Assembly (NCBI RefSeq): GCF_004365705.1
Contig: NZ_SOBN01000001.1
Location: 2,372,555-2,436,554 of the forward strand
Length of the DNA stretch: 64,000 nucleotides
Origin: Streptomyces sp. 846.5
GTDB taxonomy: Bacteria; Actinomycetota; Actinomycetes; Streptomycetales; Streptomycetaceae
Direction: 5' to 3'
Every line of letters begins with the position of its first letter. Positions within the stretch are counted from its first letter, which is position 1. The position numbers and the translations under genes were made by a program. This document shows positions 1 to 7,730 of this stretch, piece after piece. The notes under the pieces are model-generated. The model ran no database searches. It worked only from the letters and a program-made list of their open reading frames with translations, and was not told the origin of the DNA.

Positions 1-245
1 GGGGCATTCACCAGCGCCAGACCGCAGCGGGCCGCCAGACCGGAGCGCGGATGCACGAAGGCCGCATATCCGTCCGGAAGTGCGATAGCGACCCCGGTGG
101 GCAGCACCGCCCGCTCCCCGGGGGCCAGCTCGGCGTCGACCGTGGTCCGCAGGTCGGCCCCGGCGTCGCCCGGATGGGCGTACGCGGGGGCGGGCAGCTC
201 CGGGTCCAGCAGGCGCAGCAGGACGTCTACAGGGGGGTGGGTCAT
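1..245 (-). CDS. dut: dUTP diphosphatase, partial (C-terminus outside window)
   Basis: Hydrolyses dUTP to dUMP and pyrophosphate, keeping uracil out of DNA and supplying dUMP for thymidylate synthesis. The visible 81 residues carry trimeric dUTPase motif 1 (HPGDAGADL) near residue 20 and motif 2 ([17 protein letters not shown]) near the cut end; motifs 3 to 5 lie beyond the window edge. The ATG at 245 is used. It starts 2 bases after the stop of the upstream thioesterase gene, so the two are probably cotranscribed. Confidence 0.93.
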   Translation of the reverse strand, partial: MTHPPVDVLLRLLDPELPAPAYAHPGDAGADLRTTVDAELAPGERAVLPTGVAIALPDGYAAFVHPRSGLAARCGLALVNA

Positions 246-247
246 GG

Positions 248-838
248 TTAGGGATTCACCTCGAAGGCACGGACGCGCTTGAAGACATCGGGGTTGTCCA
301 TGACCGCCTTGATGTCCTCGGGGCGGCCGTGGTTGACGAAGTGGTCCAGTTCGACCTGGACGAACAGGGCCCGCGCGGATATCGCGAGCGGTCCCTCGGG
401 GCCGTCCAGCCGCCCCTCGCCCCGGCAGTAGATCTTGCGTCGGACCACCGCGTCGGCCCAGACTTGGATGGACAGGGTGGCGCCGACCGGCACCGGCCGG
501 ACGAAGTCGGTCTCCAGCCTGGCCGTCACCGAGGCGGTGTGCAGCAGCCAGTTGAGCGTCCCCAGCGCCTCGTCCATCGCGGTCACCAGGACCCCGCCGT
601 GGGCCAGCCCGGGGCCGCCCTGGTGCGCGGGGGCGACGGTGAACTCGGCCAGCACCTCGACGCCCTCGCCGGCCCTGGCAGCCAGGTGCAGCCCGTGCGG
701 CTGACGCGGGCCGCAGCCGAAGCAGTGCTCGTAGTGCGGGTCGATCAGGACGCCGGGCGCGGGCGCCTCGGGGTGCCTGACCGGGGCCCCGGCGCCGGGC
801 GGCGGCGTCAGGGAGGGACGGGAGGTGTGCTGGCTCAC
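248..838 (-). CDS. PaaI-family hotdog thioesterase
   Basis: A 196-residue single hotdog-fold protein predicted to hydrolyse acyl-CoA thioesters in the cytoplasm; the natural substrate is unknown. The core helix motif is seen in [16 protein letters not shown], with the HGG loop typical of PaaI/4HBT enzymes. A short Cys-containing motif, [15 protein letters not shown], precedes it, as is common in actinobacterial members. GTG at 838 is chosen because an AGGG ribosome site lies about 9 bases upstream; an in-frame ATG at 892 would add 18 residues without a better site. It is divergent from the DUF3093 gene and followed after 2 bases by dut. Confidence 0.85.
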   Translation of the reverse strand: MSQHTSRPSLTPPPGAGAPVRHPEAPAPGVLIDPHYEHCFGCGPRQPHGLHLAARAGEGVEVLAEFTVAPAHQGGPGLAHGGVLVTAMDEALGTLNWLLHTASVTARLETDFVRPVPVGATLSIQVWADAVVRRKIYCRGEGRLDGPEGPLAISARALFVQVELDHFVNHGRPEDIKAVMDNPDVFKRVRAFEVNP

Positions 839-924
839 TCTCGCGACCCTACAGAACAACCCCGGTGGAACGGGAACCGAGGCCCTGTGCAAGATCGCCT
901 GCGGCCGCGGCCCACAATGGAGCC

Positions 925-1380
925 ATGTACGACGAACGCCTCACGGCTCCGCTCTCCCTGTGGCTGTTCCCCGCGGGCAGCGGCATCTCCTTCGGGCTGG
1001 TCTTCTACCTCTTCGGCACCGTGCCCGGACTGCTCGGCCTGGTCGCCGGGACGGCCGCGGCCGCCGTGCTGCTGAGCTCCTACGGCTCGGCGCGGATCCG
1101 GGTGGTGCAGGGGCTGCTGGTGGCCGGCGACGCGCGGATCCCGGTGGAGGCGCTGGGGACGGCCCATCCGCTGGACCGCGCGGAGGCCCTGGCCTGGCGC
1201 ACCCGCAAGGCCAACGCCCGCGCGTTCATGCTGCTGCGCTCCTACATCCCGACGGCGCTGCGGGTGGAGGTCACCGACCCGCAGGACCCGACCCCCTACC
1301 TCTACCTGTCGACCCGCGACCCCGAAGGGCTGGCAGCCGCCCTGGACTCGGCCAAGCAGGAGGCCCTGAAGGCGGCCTGA
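925..1380 (+). CDS. DUF3093 membrane protein
   Basis: A 151-residue protein with two adjacent N-terminal hydrophobic segments (about residues 10-32 and 35-52), then a soluble domain of about 95 residues. The MYDERLTAPLSLW start and the YLYLSTRDPEGLAAAL end are characteristic of the actinobacterial DUF3093 family, whose role is unknown. An in-frame ATG at 865 is less likely, because family members begin at the MYDERL sequence. The motif CCACAATGG sits immediately before the start and may be a -10-like element. The neighbouring dut and DUF4193 genes are conserved beside it in streptomycetes. Confidence 0.85.
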   Translation: MYDERLTAPLSLWLFPAGSGISFGLVFYLFGTVPGLLGLVAGTAAAAVLLSSYGSARIRVVQGLLVAGDARIPVEALGTAHPLDRAEALAWRTRKANARAFMLLRSYIPTALRVEVTDPQDPTPYLYLSTRDPEGLAAALDSAKQEALKAA

Positions 1381-1402
1381 CGGATCGGCAGCCGACGGGG
1401 GT

Positions 1403-2314
1403 TCAGTCGTTCGGGTCCTCCGGCCGTACGAGCGCCGCCTCCCAGTAGCCGCTCTCGGTCGGCTGACGCCCGCGCAGGTCCTTGCGGATCTCCTGGGCGA
1501 GCTTGGCGGTGTCCCTGCGGTTCAGGGTCGCCCCCGCCAGCGCGCCCACCATCAGCGGCGCCACCGACGGCAGCTTGCGCAGCCCGGTGCGGGTGAGCCG
1601 CTTGCGCAGCTGCCGGCGCAGCTCGGCGCCGGTTCCCAGGGCCACCAGGCTGCCCGGCTTGGCCAGGTCGAGCCCGCGCCGCTGGGACCAGACGGCCAGA
1701 TAGGCGCCGGCCCGCTGGGAGGCGCTGCCGCTCGGCGGCTGCCCGTAGACCTGATACAGCTCGGCGATCATCTTGACCTCGACGGCGGCCACCGCGAGCA
1801 GCTCGGTGGCGATCTCCACCGCCATCGCGGGCGGTACCGGGAGCATGGCCACGGCGCCGACGCCGGCGCCCACGGAGGCGGAGGCCTTCACGGCCCCGGA
1901 GGCGATGCTGTCGGCGAGGTCCTCGGCGTTCCGCGCGTCCGGGTGCTGGGCGCGCAGCGTGGCGAGGTCACGTACGGGAATGCGGGGGGCTGCGTCGACC
2001 AACCGGTCCACCAGGTGCAGCGCACCGCTCCTGGTACCGGACCCGACCAGCGAGCTGCCCTTGGTCCAGCCTGCGGTCAGGGTGCCCTTGAGGGAGTCCG
2101 CGAGCGAGGCCATGCGTCGGCCCCGCTCGCCCTGGGGGACGACCGCCGCGGGGGCGGACCCGTCCCACATCTCCAGCTCGGCGGCGATCCGGACGAGGTC
2201 GTCCTCGCTGTCGTCGCCGCCGACCGCCGGGGTTGACGCGTCCCCGGCGGTTCGATCGGAACTGCTGCCGTTGATGCTCGGCTTGGTGCTGTTTCGCTGT
2301 CGGAACGGCCTCAT
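1403..2314 (-). CDS. Conserved actinobacterial hypothetical protein with a hydrophobic core
   Basis: A 303-residue protein of unknown function. The first 70 residues are polar and acidic, and residues about 140-190 form a Gly/Ala-rich hydrophobic stretch (ASVGAGVGAVAMLPVPPAMA) that could enter or cross the membrane. The C-terminal third is basic, with RRQLRKRLTRTGLRKLP. A strong GGGAGG site lies 5 bases before the ATG. It follows the DUF4193 gene by 25 bases on the same strand, so they probably share a transcript. No enzyme motif was recognised. A distant resemblance to EcsC-like proteins is possible but unsupported. Confidence 0.75.
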   Translation of the reverse strand: MRPFRQRNSTKPSINGSSSDRTAGDASTPAVGGDDSEDDLVRIAAELEMWDGSAPAAVVPQGERGRRMASLADSLKGTLTAGWTKGSSLVGSGTRSGALHLVDRLVDAAPRIPVRDLATLRAQHPDARNAEDLADSIASGAVKASASVGAGVGAVAMLPVPPAMAVEIATELLAVAAVEVKMIAELYQVYGQPPSGSASQRAGAYLAVWSQRRGLDLAKPGSLVALGTGAELRRQLRKRLTRTGLRKLPSVAPLMVGALAGATLNRRDTAKLAQEIRKDLRGRQPTESGYWEAALVRPEDPND

Positions 2315-2339
2315 GAAGACCTCCCTACCCCAAAACGCG

Positions 2340-2639
2340 TCAGGCCGCGCAGTCCCGGCAGATGGGATTGCCGTTCTTCTCGCTCGCCAGCTGGCTGCGG
2401 TGGTGCACCAGGAAGCAGCTCATGCAGGTGAACTCGTCGGCCTGACGGGGCAGCACCCGGACGGAGAGCTCCTCGTTGCTGAGGTCCGCGCCGGGCAGCT
2501 CGAGACCTTCGGCCGCCTCGAACTCGTCGACGTCGACCGAGCTGGTCGACTTCTCGTTCCTGCGGGCCTTCAGTTCCTCGATGCTGTCCTCGTTGAGGTC
2601 GTCATCGGTCTTGCGTGGGGTGTCGTAGTCAGTTGCCAT
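2340..2639 (-). CDS. DUF4193 zinc-ribbon-like protein
   Basis: A 99-residue acidic protein. The N-terminal half is rich in Asp and Glu. The C-terminus carries two CxxC pairs (CMSC and CRDC) separated by about 20 residues, which suggests a structural zinc site. It starts MATDYDTPRKTDDD, as DUF4193 proteins of actinomycetes do. The family is widely conserved beside dut and the DUF3093 gene, and its function is unknown. It is the first gene of a probable two-gene transcript with the hypothetical protein at 1403-2314. Confidence 0.88.
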   Translation of the reverse strand: MATDYDTPRKTDDDLNEDSIEELKARRNEKSTSSVDVDEFEAAEGLELPGADLSNEELSVRVLPRQADEFTCMSCFLVHHRSQLASEKNGNPICRDCAA

Positions 2640-3058
2640 GGTGTCGCGGGCCCCCTTTGGGTGTCTGCGGGTATCTCCAGCGCAGGTAACGCGCGGGAAG
2701 CCGGACTTGTGCCCGACCCGAGGGCGAGATTTTGCCTTACTTCAAGGCCCGTTACTCAATCGACACCCGACTAGCCCCCCAAAGAGGTGATCCGAGGGGT
2801 GTTCGCGCATGCCGGACGACCGGGCCTGTATGCCGTCCCATTGAGCACTTACCGTGATCATGACCAGCGGAAACCTTGGTGGAGCAGCGGACTCGCGGAC
2901 ACGCTGCGTCACCGGAACCGGATCCGTGACGGAGAGCAATCGGCCGGAACCTGTCGCCGAATGGCTTGAATTGTGATGTTCATCACAGTTCTGAAAAGTC
3001 CGGACTTACCCGTAAAACCCACCCCGCCGAAGGGCCCGTTTCCCGCCGCCCCGCGGTG
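2640..3058. other. Intergenic region without a convincing gene
   Basis: This 419-base gap is less GC-rich than its surroundings. It lies upstream of the DUF4193 gene and downstream of the desaturase. Short open frames occur on both strands but lack family similarity or ribosome sites. The only clear element is a CRP-like palindrome at 2972-2987. Confidence 0.6.
2972..2987. promoter_or_regulatory. CRP/FNR-type palindrome
   Basis: The 16-base sequence TGTGATGTTCATCACA is a perfect TGTGA-N6-TCACA palindrome, the classical CRP-family consensus and consistent with the GTG-N6-CAC core reported for streptomycete Crp. It lies 72 bases beyond the desaturase stop and 333 bases upstream of the DUF4193 start, so the target gene is unclear. 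Confidence 0.45.
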
Positions 3059-4060
3059 CTAGCCGCGCTTCTCCGCGGCGGCGGCGCGACGGGCCAGCAG
3101 GGCCGCGCGGCGCTCGTCGAAGCGGCTGGCCATGCCGTCCAGGCCGTCCAGGTAGATCCCCAGCTCCTGCTGGGCCGCCTGGCCCTCGGGGCCCAGCCCG
3201 GAGACCTCCATGACCTTGAGGTGGCGCAGCACCGGCTGCAGCACGTCGTCGTGGTGGATCCGCAGGTTGTAGATCCCGCCGATGGCCATCTGCGCGGCCG
3301 CCCGCTCGAAGCCGGGCATCCCGTGGCCGGGCATCCGGAAGCCGGTCACCACGTCGGCGACGGCCCGCATGGCCTGGTCCGGGGCGATCTCCAGGGCGGC
3401 CTTCAGCAGGTTGCGGTAGAAGACCATGTGCAGGTTCTCGTCGGTGGCGATCCGGGCCAGCATCCGGTCGCAGACCGGGTCGCCGGAGTTGTGGCCGGTG
3501 TTGCGGTGCGAGATCCGGGTGGCCAGCTCCTGGAAGGCGACATAGGCCACCGAGTGCAGCATCGAGTGGTTGTTGTCGGACTCGAAGCCCTCGGCCATGT
3601 GCGTCATCCGGGCCCGCTCCAGCGCCACCGGGTCGACGGCGCGGGTGGTCAGCAGGTAGTCGCGCATCACGATGGCGTGCCGGCCCTCCTCGGCCGTCCA
3701 CTGGTGCACCCAGGTGCCCCAGGCGCCGTCGCGGCCGAACATGGTGGCGATCTCGTGGTGGTAGCTGGGCAGGTTGTCCTCGGTGAGCAGGTTGACCACC
3801 AGCGAGATCCGGCCGATCTCGGTGACCGGCGACTGGTCCACGGCCCAGGCCTCGCCGCCCATGATCCCGTCGAAGTCGCGGCCCAGGCTCCACGGCACGT
3901 ACTCGTGCGGCATCCACTCCTTGGCGACGCCGAGGTGGCGGTTGAGCTCGCGCTCGACCACCTCCTCCAGGGCGTGGAGCAGCTGGGCGTCGCTCCACGT
4001 GGCGGAGCCGGCGGGGCGGGTGGGGGCGATGGTCACGGCATCCAACTCTCGGTACGGCAT
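3059..4060 (-). CDS. Acyl-ACP desaturase (ferritin-like di-iron)
   Basis: A 333-residue soluble desaturase of the stearoyl-ACP delta-9 family, which inserts a double bond into ACP-bound fatty acids using a di-iron centre, O2 and ferredoxin. Iron ligands are visible as the E-x2-H type motifs EEGRHA (middle) and DENLHM (later), with LTEDNLPSYHHE supplying the first helix pair. Length fits bacterial DesA-type enzymes. The ATG at 4060 has a GGAGG site 9 bases upstream, and that site lies inside an inverted repeat (4063-4096), so regulation at this point is likely. It stands alone between cutS and a long gap. Confidence 0.92.
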   Translation of the reverse strand: MPYRELDAVTIAPTRPAGSATWSDAQLLHALEEVVERELNRHLGVAKEWMPHEYVPWSLGRDFDGIMGGEAWAVDQSPVTEIGRISLVVNLLTEDNLPSYHHEIATMFGRDGAWGTWVHQWTAEEGRHAIVMRDYLLTTRAVDPVALERARMTHMAEGFESDNNHSMLHSVAYVAFQELATRISHRNTGHNSGDPVCDRMLARIATDENLHMVFYRNLLKAALEIAPDQAMRAVADVVTGFRMPGHGMPGFERAAAQMAIGGIYNLRIHHDDVLQPVLRHLKVMEVSGLGPEGQAAQQELGIYLDGLDGMASRFDERRAALLARRAAAAEKRG

Positions 4061-4062
4061 AC

Positions 4063-4096
4063 ACCTACGCCTCCGTAGGTTACGCCACCGTAGGTT
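4063..4096. promoter_or_regulatory. Candidate operator over the desaturase ribosome binding site
   Basis: Positions 4063-4080 form a perfect inverted repeat with arms ACCTACG and CGTAGGT around a 4-base spacer. The same DNA is part of a 15-base tandem repeat (4067-4081 and 4082-4096, one mismatch, ACGCCtCCGTAGGTT). It starts 2 bases before the desaturase ATG and contains its GGAGG site. This fits a TetR-type operator for a lipid-sensing repressor, but the regulator is not identifiable here. Confidence 0.5.
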
Positions 4097-4153
4097 GAGT
4101 TGGCGTCCGATGGCAAGGGGCGTCGGCGAGGTGTGAACCGGATAAGGAAAAGC

Positions 4154-4181
4154 CCCGCCGACCTGGAGAAAGATCGGCGGG
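4154..4181 (-). terminator. Probable terminator of cutRS
   Basis: An 8-base stem (4154-4161 with 4174-4181) lies about 40 bases beyond the cutS stop. Reading the minus strand it is followed by GCTTTTCCTT, a short T-rich tract consistent with intrinsic termination in a high-GC genome. Confidence 0.5.
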
Positions 4182-4218
4182 ACCGGGTGTACGGCCCGCT
4201 GCGGCCCTGGCGGCGACG

Positions 4219-5475
4219 TCAGCTCCCAGGGATGCGAACCCGCATCAGCAGGCCGCCGTCGGGGCGCGCAGACGCCTCGATGGTGCCTCCGTGGGCGCGG
4301 ACCACCGAGCGGACGATGCTGAGGCCCAGACCCACGCCCTTGTCGCTGCGGGTCCGTTCCTTGCCCTTCACCCGCCGGAACGGCTCGAAGATGTGCTCCA
4401 GCTCATATCCGGGCACCACCGGACCGGTGTTGGTGACCACGATCTCGCCGGCCCCCTCGGCGGTGCCCACCGACACCTCGACCCAGCCGTCCTCCGGCCG
4501 GTTGTAACGCACCGCGTTCTGGATCAGGTTGAGCACGATCCGCTCCAGCAGCACCCCGTTGCCCGGCACCACCACCGGCTCCACGACGCTGGTCAGCCGT
4601 ACGCCGCGGGTCTTGGCCTCGGCCCTGGTCTGCTCCAGCGCCTGCCGGGCCACCTCGGCCAAGTCCACCGGGCGGCGCTCGATCAGCTCGTTGTCACTGC
4701 GGGCCAGCAGCAGCAGCCCCTCGACCAGCTGCTCGCTGCGCTCGTTGGTGGCCAGCAGGGTCTTGCCGAGCTGCTGCAGGTCGGGCGAGGCCTGCGGGTC
4801 CGAGAGCTGGACCTCCAGCAGGGTGCGGTTGATCGCCAGCGGGGTGCGCAGCTCGTGCGAGGCGTTGGCGACGAACTTGCGCTGCGACTCGAACGAGCGG
4901 TCGAGGCGCTCCAGCATCTCGTCGAAGGTGTCCGCGAGCTCCTTGAGCTCGTCGTCCGGGCCGTCCAGCTCGATCCTGCGGTGCATGTCCGAACTGGCGA
5001 CCTGACGGGCGGTCCGGGTGATCCGGCCGAGCGGGCGCAGCACCCGGCCCGCCATGGCGTAGCCGAAGACCACAGCCAGGATCAGCAGCGCTATCAGGGC
5101 GCTTATCGACTTGAGGATCAGGGTGTGCAGCGCGGAGCTGGTGTGCTGGTGCTGGTAGGCGGCTATGTACGGACCCAGCCGGTCACCGGAGATGCTGCTC
5201 CCGTCCGGAAGCGTCACCGTGACGCCCTGACCGGTGGTGATCGTGGGGATCTGGGTGGCCATGCTGAACGCCTGGTCGACGAACAGGTACATCACCAGCA
5301 CCAGGACCAGCCCCGCCAGCAGGAACATCCCGCCGTAGAACATGGTCAGCCGGATCCGCAGGGTGGGGCGGAACGGCAGCAGCGAGGGCTCCGGCTCCAG
5401 GGCGGGCCAGCGGGCCGGGACTCTCGGCGGGGGCGGAGCCGGGGTGGCGGCAGGGGTGGGGGCAGGCTCGGTCAT
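4219..5475 (-). CDS. cutS: Sensor histidine kinase CutS
   Basis: A 418-residue membrane kinase, partner of CutR. There is a Pro-rich N-terminal tail, a first membrane segment at about residues 42-66, an extracytoplasmic loop of about 50 residues, and a second segment at about 118-142. HAMP follows, then HisKA with the phospho-accepting His in SHELRTPLAI near residue 205, then an ATPase domain with NLIQNAVRYN and GVGLGLSIV. It starts 3 bases after the cutR stop. In other streptomycetes CutRS is linked to secretion stress and antibiotic production. Oddly, this copy contains no cysteine at all (see findings). Confidence 0.92.
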   Translation of the reverse strand: MTEPAPTPAATPAPPPPRVPARWPALEPEPSLLPFRPTLRIRLTMFYGGMFLLAGLVLVLVMYLFVDQAFSMATQIPTITTGQGVTVTLPDGSSISGDRLGPYIAAYQHQHTSSALHTLILKSISALIALLILAVVFGYAMAGRVLRPLGRITRTARQVASSDMHRRIELDGPDDELKELADTFDEMLERLDRSFESQRKFVANASHELRTPLAINRTLLEVQLSDPQASPDLQQLGKTLLATNERSEQLVEGLLLLARSDNELIERRPVDLAEVARQALEQTRAEAKTRGVRLTSVVEPVVVPGNGVLLERIVLNLIQNAVRYNRPEDGWVEVSVGTAEGAGEIVVTNTGPVVPGYELEHIFEPFRRVKGKERTRSDKGVGLGLSIVRSVVRAHGGTIEASARPDGGLLMRVRIPGS

Positions 5476-5478
5476 GGC

Positions 5479-6132
5479 TCAGATCCGGTAGCCGGAACCC
5501 GGCACGGTGATGATCACCGCGGGCTCGCCGAGCTTGCGGCGCAGCGTCATCACGGTGACCCGGACCACGTTGGTGAACGGGTCGGTGTGCTCGTCCCAGG
5601 CCTTCTCCAGCAGCTGCTCGGCCGAGACGACGGCGCCGTTGGAACGCATCAGCACCTCCAGCACCGCGAACTCCTTGGGCGCCAGGGCCACCGGCTTGCC
5701 GTCCCTGAGCACCTCGCGACGGCCGGGGTCGAGGCTGATCCCCTCCCGCTCCAGGATCGGCGGCAGCGGGGTGGTGGCGCGCCGGCCCAGGGCGCGTACC
5801 CGGGCGACGAGTTCGCTGAAGGCGAACGGCTTGGGCAGGTAGTCGTCCGCGCCCAGCTCCAGTCCCTCGACCCGGTCGCTGATGTCGCCGGCGGCGGTCA
5901 GCATCAGCACCCGGGTCGGCTGACCCTCCTCGACGATCTTCCTGAGCACGTCGTCGCCGTGCACCAGCGGCAGGTCGCGGTCGAGAACGACCACGTCGTA
6001 GTCGTTCACCGCAACCCGGTCCAGGGCTGCCTGGCCGTCGTAGACCACGTCCACGGCCATGGCCTCCCGCCGGAGGCCGGTGGCGACGGCATCGGCGAGC
6101 AACTGCTCGTCCTCGACCACAAGAACCCGCAA
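5479..6132 (-). CDS. cutR: OmpR-family response regulator CutR
   Basis: A 217-residue regulator with an N-terminal receiver (acidic pair near residues 8-9, phospho-acceptor Asp51 in DYDVVVLDRDLPLVHG) and a C-terminal winged helix ending in the typical GSGYRI. The TTG at 6132 is preferred: it gives the sequence LRVLVVEDEQ expected at the start of CutR, a length of 217 residues that matches the known protein, and a GAAGGGA site upstream. The in-frame ATG at 6183 would add 17 unrelated residues. It is the first gene of the cutRS operon. Confidence 0.9.
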   Translation of the reverse strand: MRVLVVEDEQLLADAVATGLRREAMAVDVVYDGQAALDRVAVNDYDVVVLDRDLPLVHGDDVLRKIVEEGQPTRVLMLTAAGDISDRVEGLELGADDYLPKPFAFSELVARVRALGRRATTPLPPILEREGISLDPGRREVLRDGKPVALAPKEFAVLEVLMRSNGAVVSAEQLLEKAWDEHTDPFTNVVRVTVMTLRRKLGEPAVIITVPGSGYRI

Positions 6133-6512
6133 CGCAGTGGTCCCTTCAAAGAGCACATCCGTGCGACGCCCCTGCTGGGGCACCGCTCACAACGTTCCAT
6201 CCTGCCTGCTGCGGCGGTAAAGCAGCGGTAAGCGGGCCCTGAGCCGGGCCGGCGGACCCCCTCGCGGAGGAATCCACAGGAATCGGAGCCACCCGCTCCA
6301 GGGGTGGCAGAGCACCCGGGAAGATCGCCGAAAAAGGCCGGTAATTGCCGGGATCGGCGAGGTTTCCCGGAGTTCGGGCGGGGGGAGGACGGTCTGTACA
6401 CCCGCGATCACGCTCGCACCGCAATGCGAGCTCGCACCCGCCCGTCCGTGCGACCTTCCGCACCGGGCTTTCGCCCGGGGTCGCCCGAACAAGAGCAAGG
6501 GGGTCTTGCCTC

Positions 6513-6695
6513 ATGGACGCCTTCACCGCCGGCATCCTTCAGCGCATAAGGAACGCCGAGATGGACCTGCACCTCGCCCAGGAGTCGGGGGACGACTTCC
6601 TGGCCGAGGTCGAGCAGTCCGAACTCGACGACCTGCACCGGCTCGCCGCGGAGCACGGCATCTCGGTGTCGCGGCCCGAAGCCCACGCAGCCTGA
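6513..6695 (+). CDS. Small conserved streptomycete protein
   Basis: A 60-residue, acidic, mainly helical protein (starts MDAFTAGILQRIRNAEMDL). I recognise it as a small protein commonly found between cutRS and the inositol phosphatase gene in streptomycetes; its function is unknown. A GGGGG site lies about 8 bases before the ATG. A terminator follows at 6759-6786. Confidence 0.75.
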   Translation: MDAFTAGILQRIRNAEMDLHLAQESGDDFLAEVEQSELDDLHRLAAEHGISVSRPEAHAA

Positions 6696-6758
6696 CGCTG
6701 CGCTCTGCACTCCCACCCACCCGCCCACCACCCACCCTCGCCCCTCGACCTGAGCGAT

Positions 6759-6786
6759 GCCCCGGACAGCAGCACCCGTCCGGGGC
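6759..6786 (+). terminator. Intrinsic terminator of the small gene
   Basis: A 9-base perfect GC stem (GCCCCGGAC at 6759-6767, GTCCGGGGC at 6778-6786) with a 10-base loop, followed by GTTTTGG. Confidence 0.7.
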
Positions 6787-6815
6787 GTTTTGGTGTCTTG
6801 ACGGGTGCGGCGTCT

Positions 6816-6920
6816 GCATGGCTTGTCGCGCAGTTCCCCGCGCCCCTAGGGGCTGCAACTGGCTCTCAGCGGTTCAGTTGCAGCCCCTAGGGGCGCGGGG
6901 AACTGCGCGGCCAACCATGC
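6816..6920. repeat. Long dispersed inverted repeat, copy 1
   Basis: Two perfect 33-base arms (6828-6860 and 6876-6908) surround a 15-base loop. The symmetry continues outwards, imperfectly, to 6816 and 6920. Each arm holds the core GCGCAGTTCCCCGCGCCCC, shared with copy 2 at 13969-14042. It sits between the 3' ends of convergent genes and could act as a bidirectional terminator. I recall this core as common in Streptomyces genomes. Confidence 0.9.
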
Positions 6921-6921
6921 A

Positions 6922-7728
6922 CTAGTCGTGCCAGGCCCCGAGTTCCTCGAGCAGCTGCTGCAACGGCTCGAAGAGGCCGGACGGCGCCGCCACGGTGAGC
7001 TCCGTGGAGGCGGGATCGCCCGGACGCCCGCCGGTGAGCGCACCCGCCTCGGTGGCGATCAGCACCCCCGCCGCATGGTCCCAGGGGTTCAGGCCGCGCT
7101 CGAAGTAACCGTCCAGCCGCCCCGCAGCGACGTCGCACAGGTCGATCGCCGCAGAGCCGGCCCGCCGGATGTCACGCAGCCTGGGCACCAGCTCGCGGAC
7201 CACGTCGGCCTGCCGGACCCGCCGCTCGCGCAGGTAGCCGAAGCCGGTGCCGACCAGCGCCTGACCCATCTCCGGGGCCTCGCCGCAGCGCAGTTGACGA
7301 CCGTTCAGAAAGGCACCCTCGCCCCGGACCGCCTGGACGGTCTCGCCGCGCGGCGGCACCTCGACGACGCCGACCAGGGTCTGTCCGTCCAGCTCGGCGG
7401 CGATGCTCACGCACCAGGCGGGCAGGCCGTAGAGGTAGTTCACCGTCCCGTCCAGCGGGTCGATCACCCAGCGGACGCCGGTGCTGCCGGCCCGGGAGGC
7501 GCCCTCCTCGCCGAGCAGGCCGTCCTCGGGGCGGCGCGCGGTGATCAGCTCGGCGATCAGCTTCTCGGCGGCGAGGTCCATCTCGGTGACGACGTCGACC
7601 GAGCTGGACTTGGTGGCGGCGACGCCCAGATCGTCCGGGCGGCCGTCGCGTAGCAGGGCCCCGGCCCGGCTCGCGGCCTCCAGAGCGAGGTCCAGCAGTT
7701 CGGCCTTGAGGTCCTTCAGATCATCCAT
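6922..7728 (-). CDS. Inositol monophosphatase family protein
   Basis: A 268-residue Mg-dependent phosphatase of the inositol-monophosphatase fold. Metal ligands are visible: Glu74/75 in LLGEEG, then Asp90 and Asp93 in VIDPLDGTVNY, and the C-terminal WDHAAG Asp. The family dephosphorylates myo-inositol 1-phosphate, histidinol phosphate or similar sugars, and the substrate cannot be told from sequence. The start MDDLKDLKAE at 7728 lies 2 bases after the hemH stop, so it is translated with hemH. Its 3' end abuts the long inverted repeat. Confidence 0.9.
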   Translation of the reverse strand: MDDLKDLKAELLDLALEAASRAGALLRDGRPDDLGVAATKSSSVDVVTEMDLAAEKLIAELITARRPEDGLLGEEGASRAGSTGVRWVIDPLDGTVNYLYGLPAWCVSIAAELDGQTLVGVVEVPPRGETVQAVRGEGAFLNGRQLRCGEAPEMGQALVGTGFGYLRERRVRQADVVRELVPRLRDIRRAGSAAIDLCDVAAGRLDGYFERGLNPWDHAAGVLIATEAGALTGGRPGDPASTELTVAAPSGLFEPLQQLLEELGAWHD

Positions 7729-7730
7729 GG

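Noticed and set aside
2966..4078. Long plus-strand open frame opposite the desaturase
   Set aside because: It is the antisense of a clear desaturase and consists of the His/Val/Gly-rich text typical of antisense frames in high-GC genes.
4291..6231. Very long plus-strand frame over cutRS
   Set aside because: Antisense of two recognisable genes; no family features.
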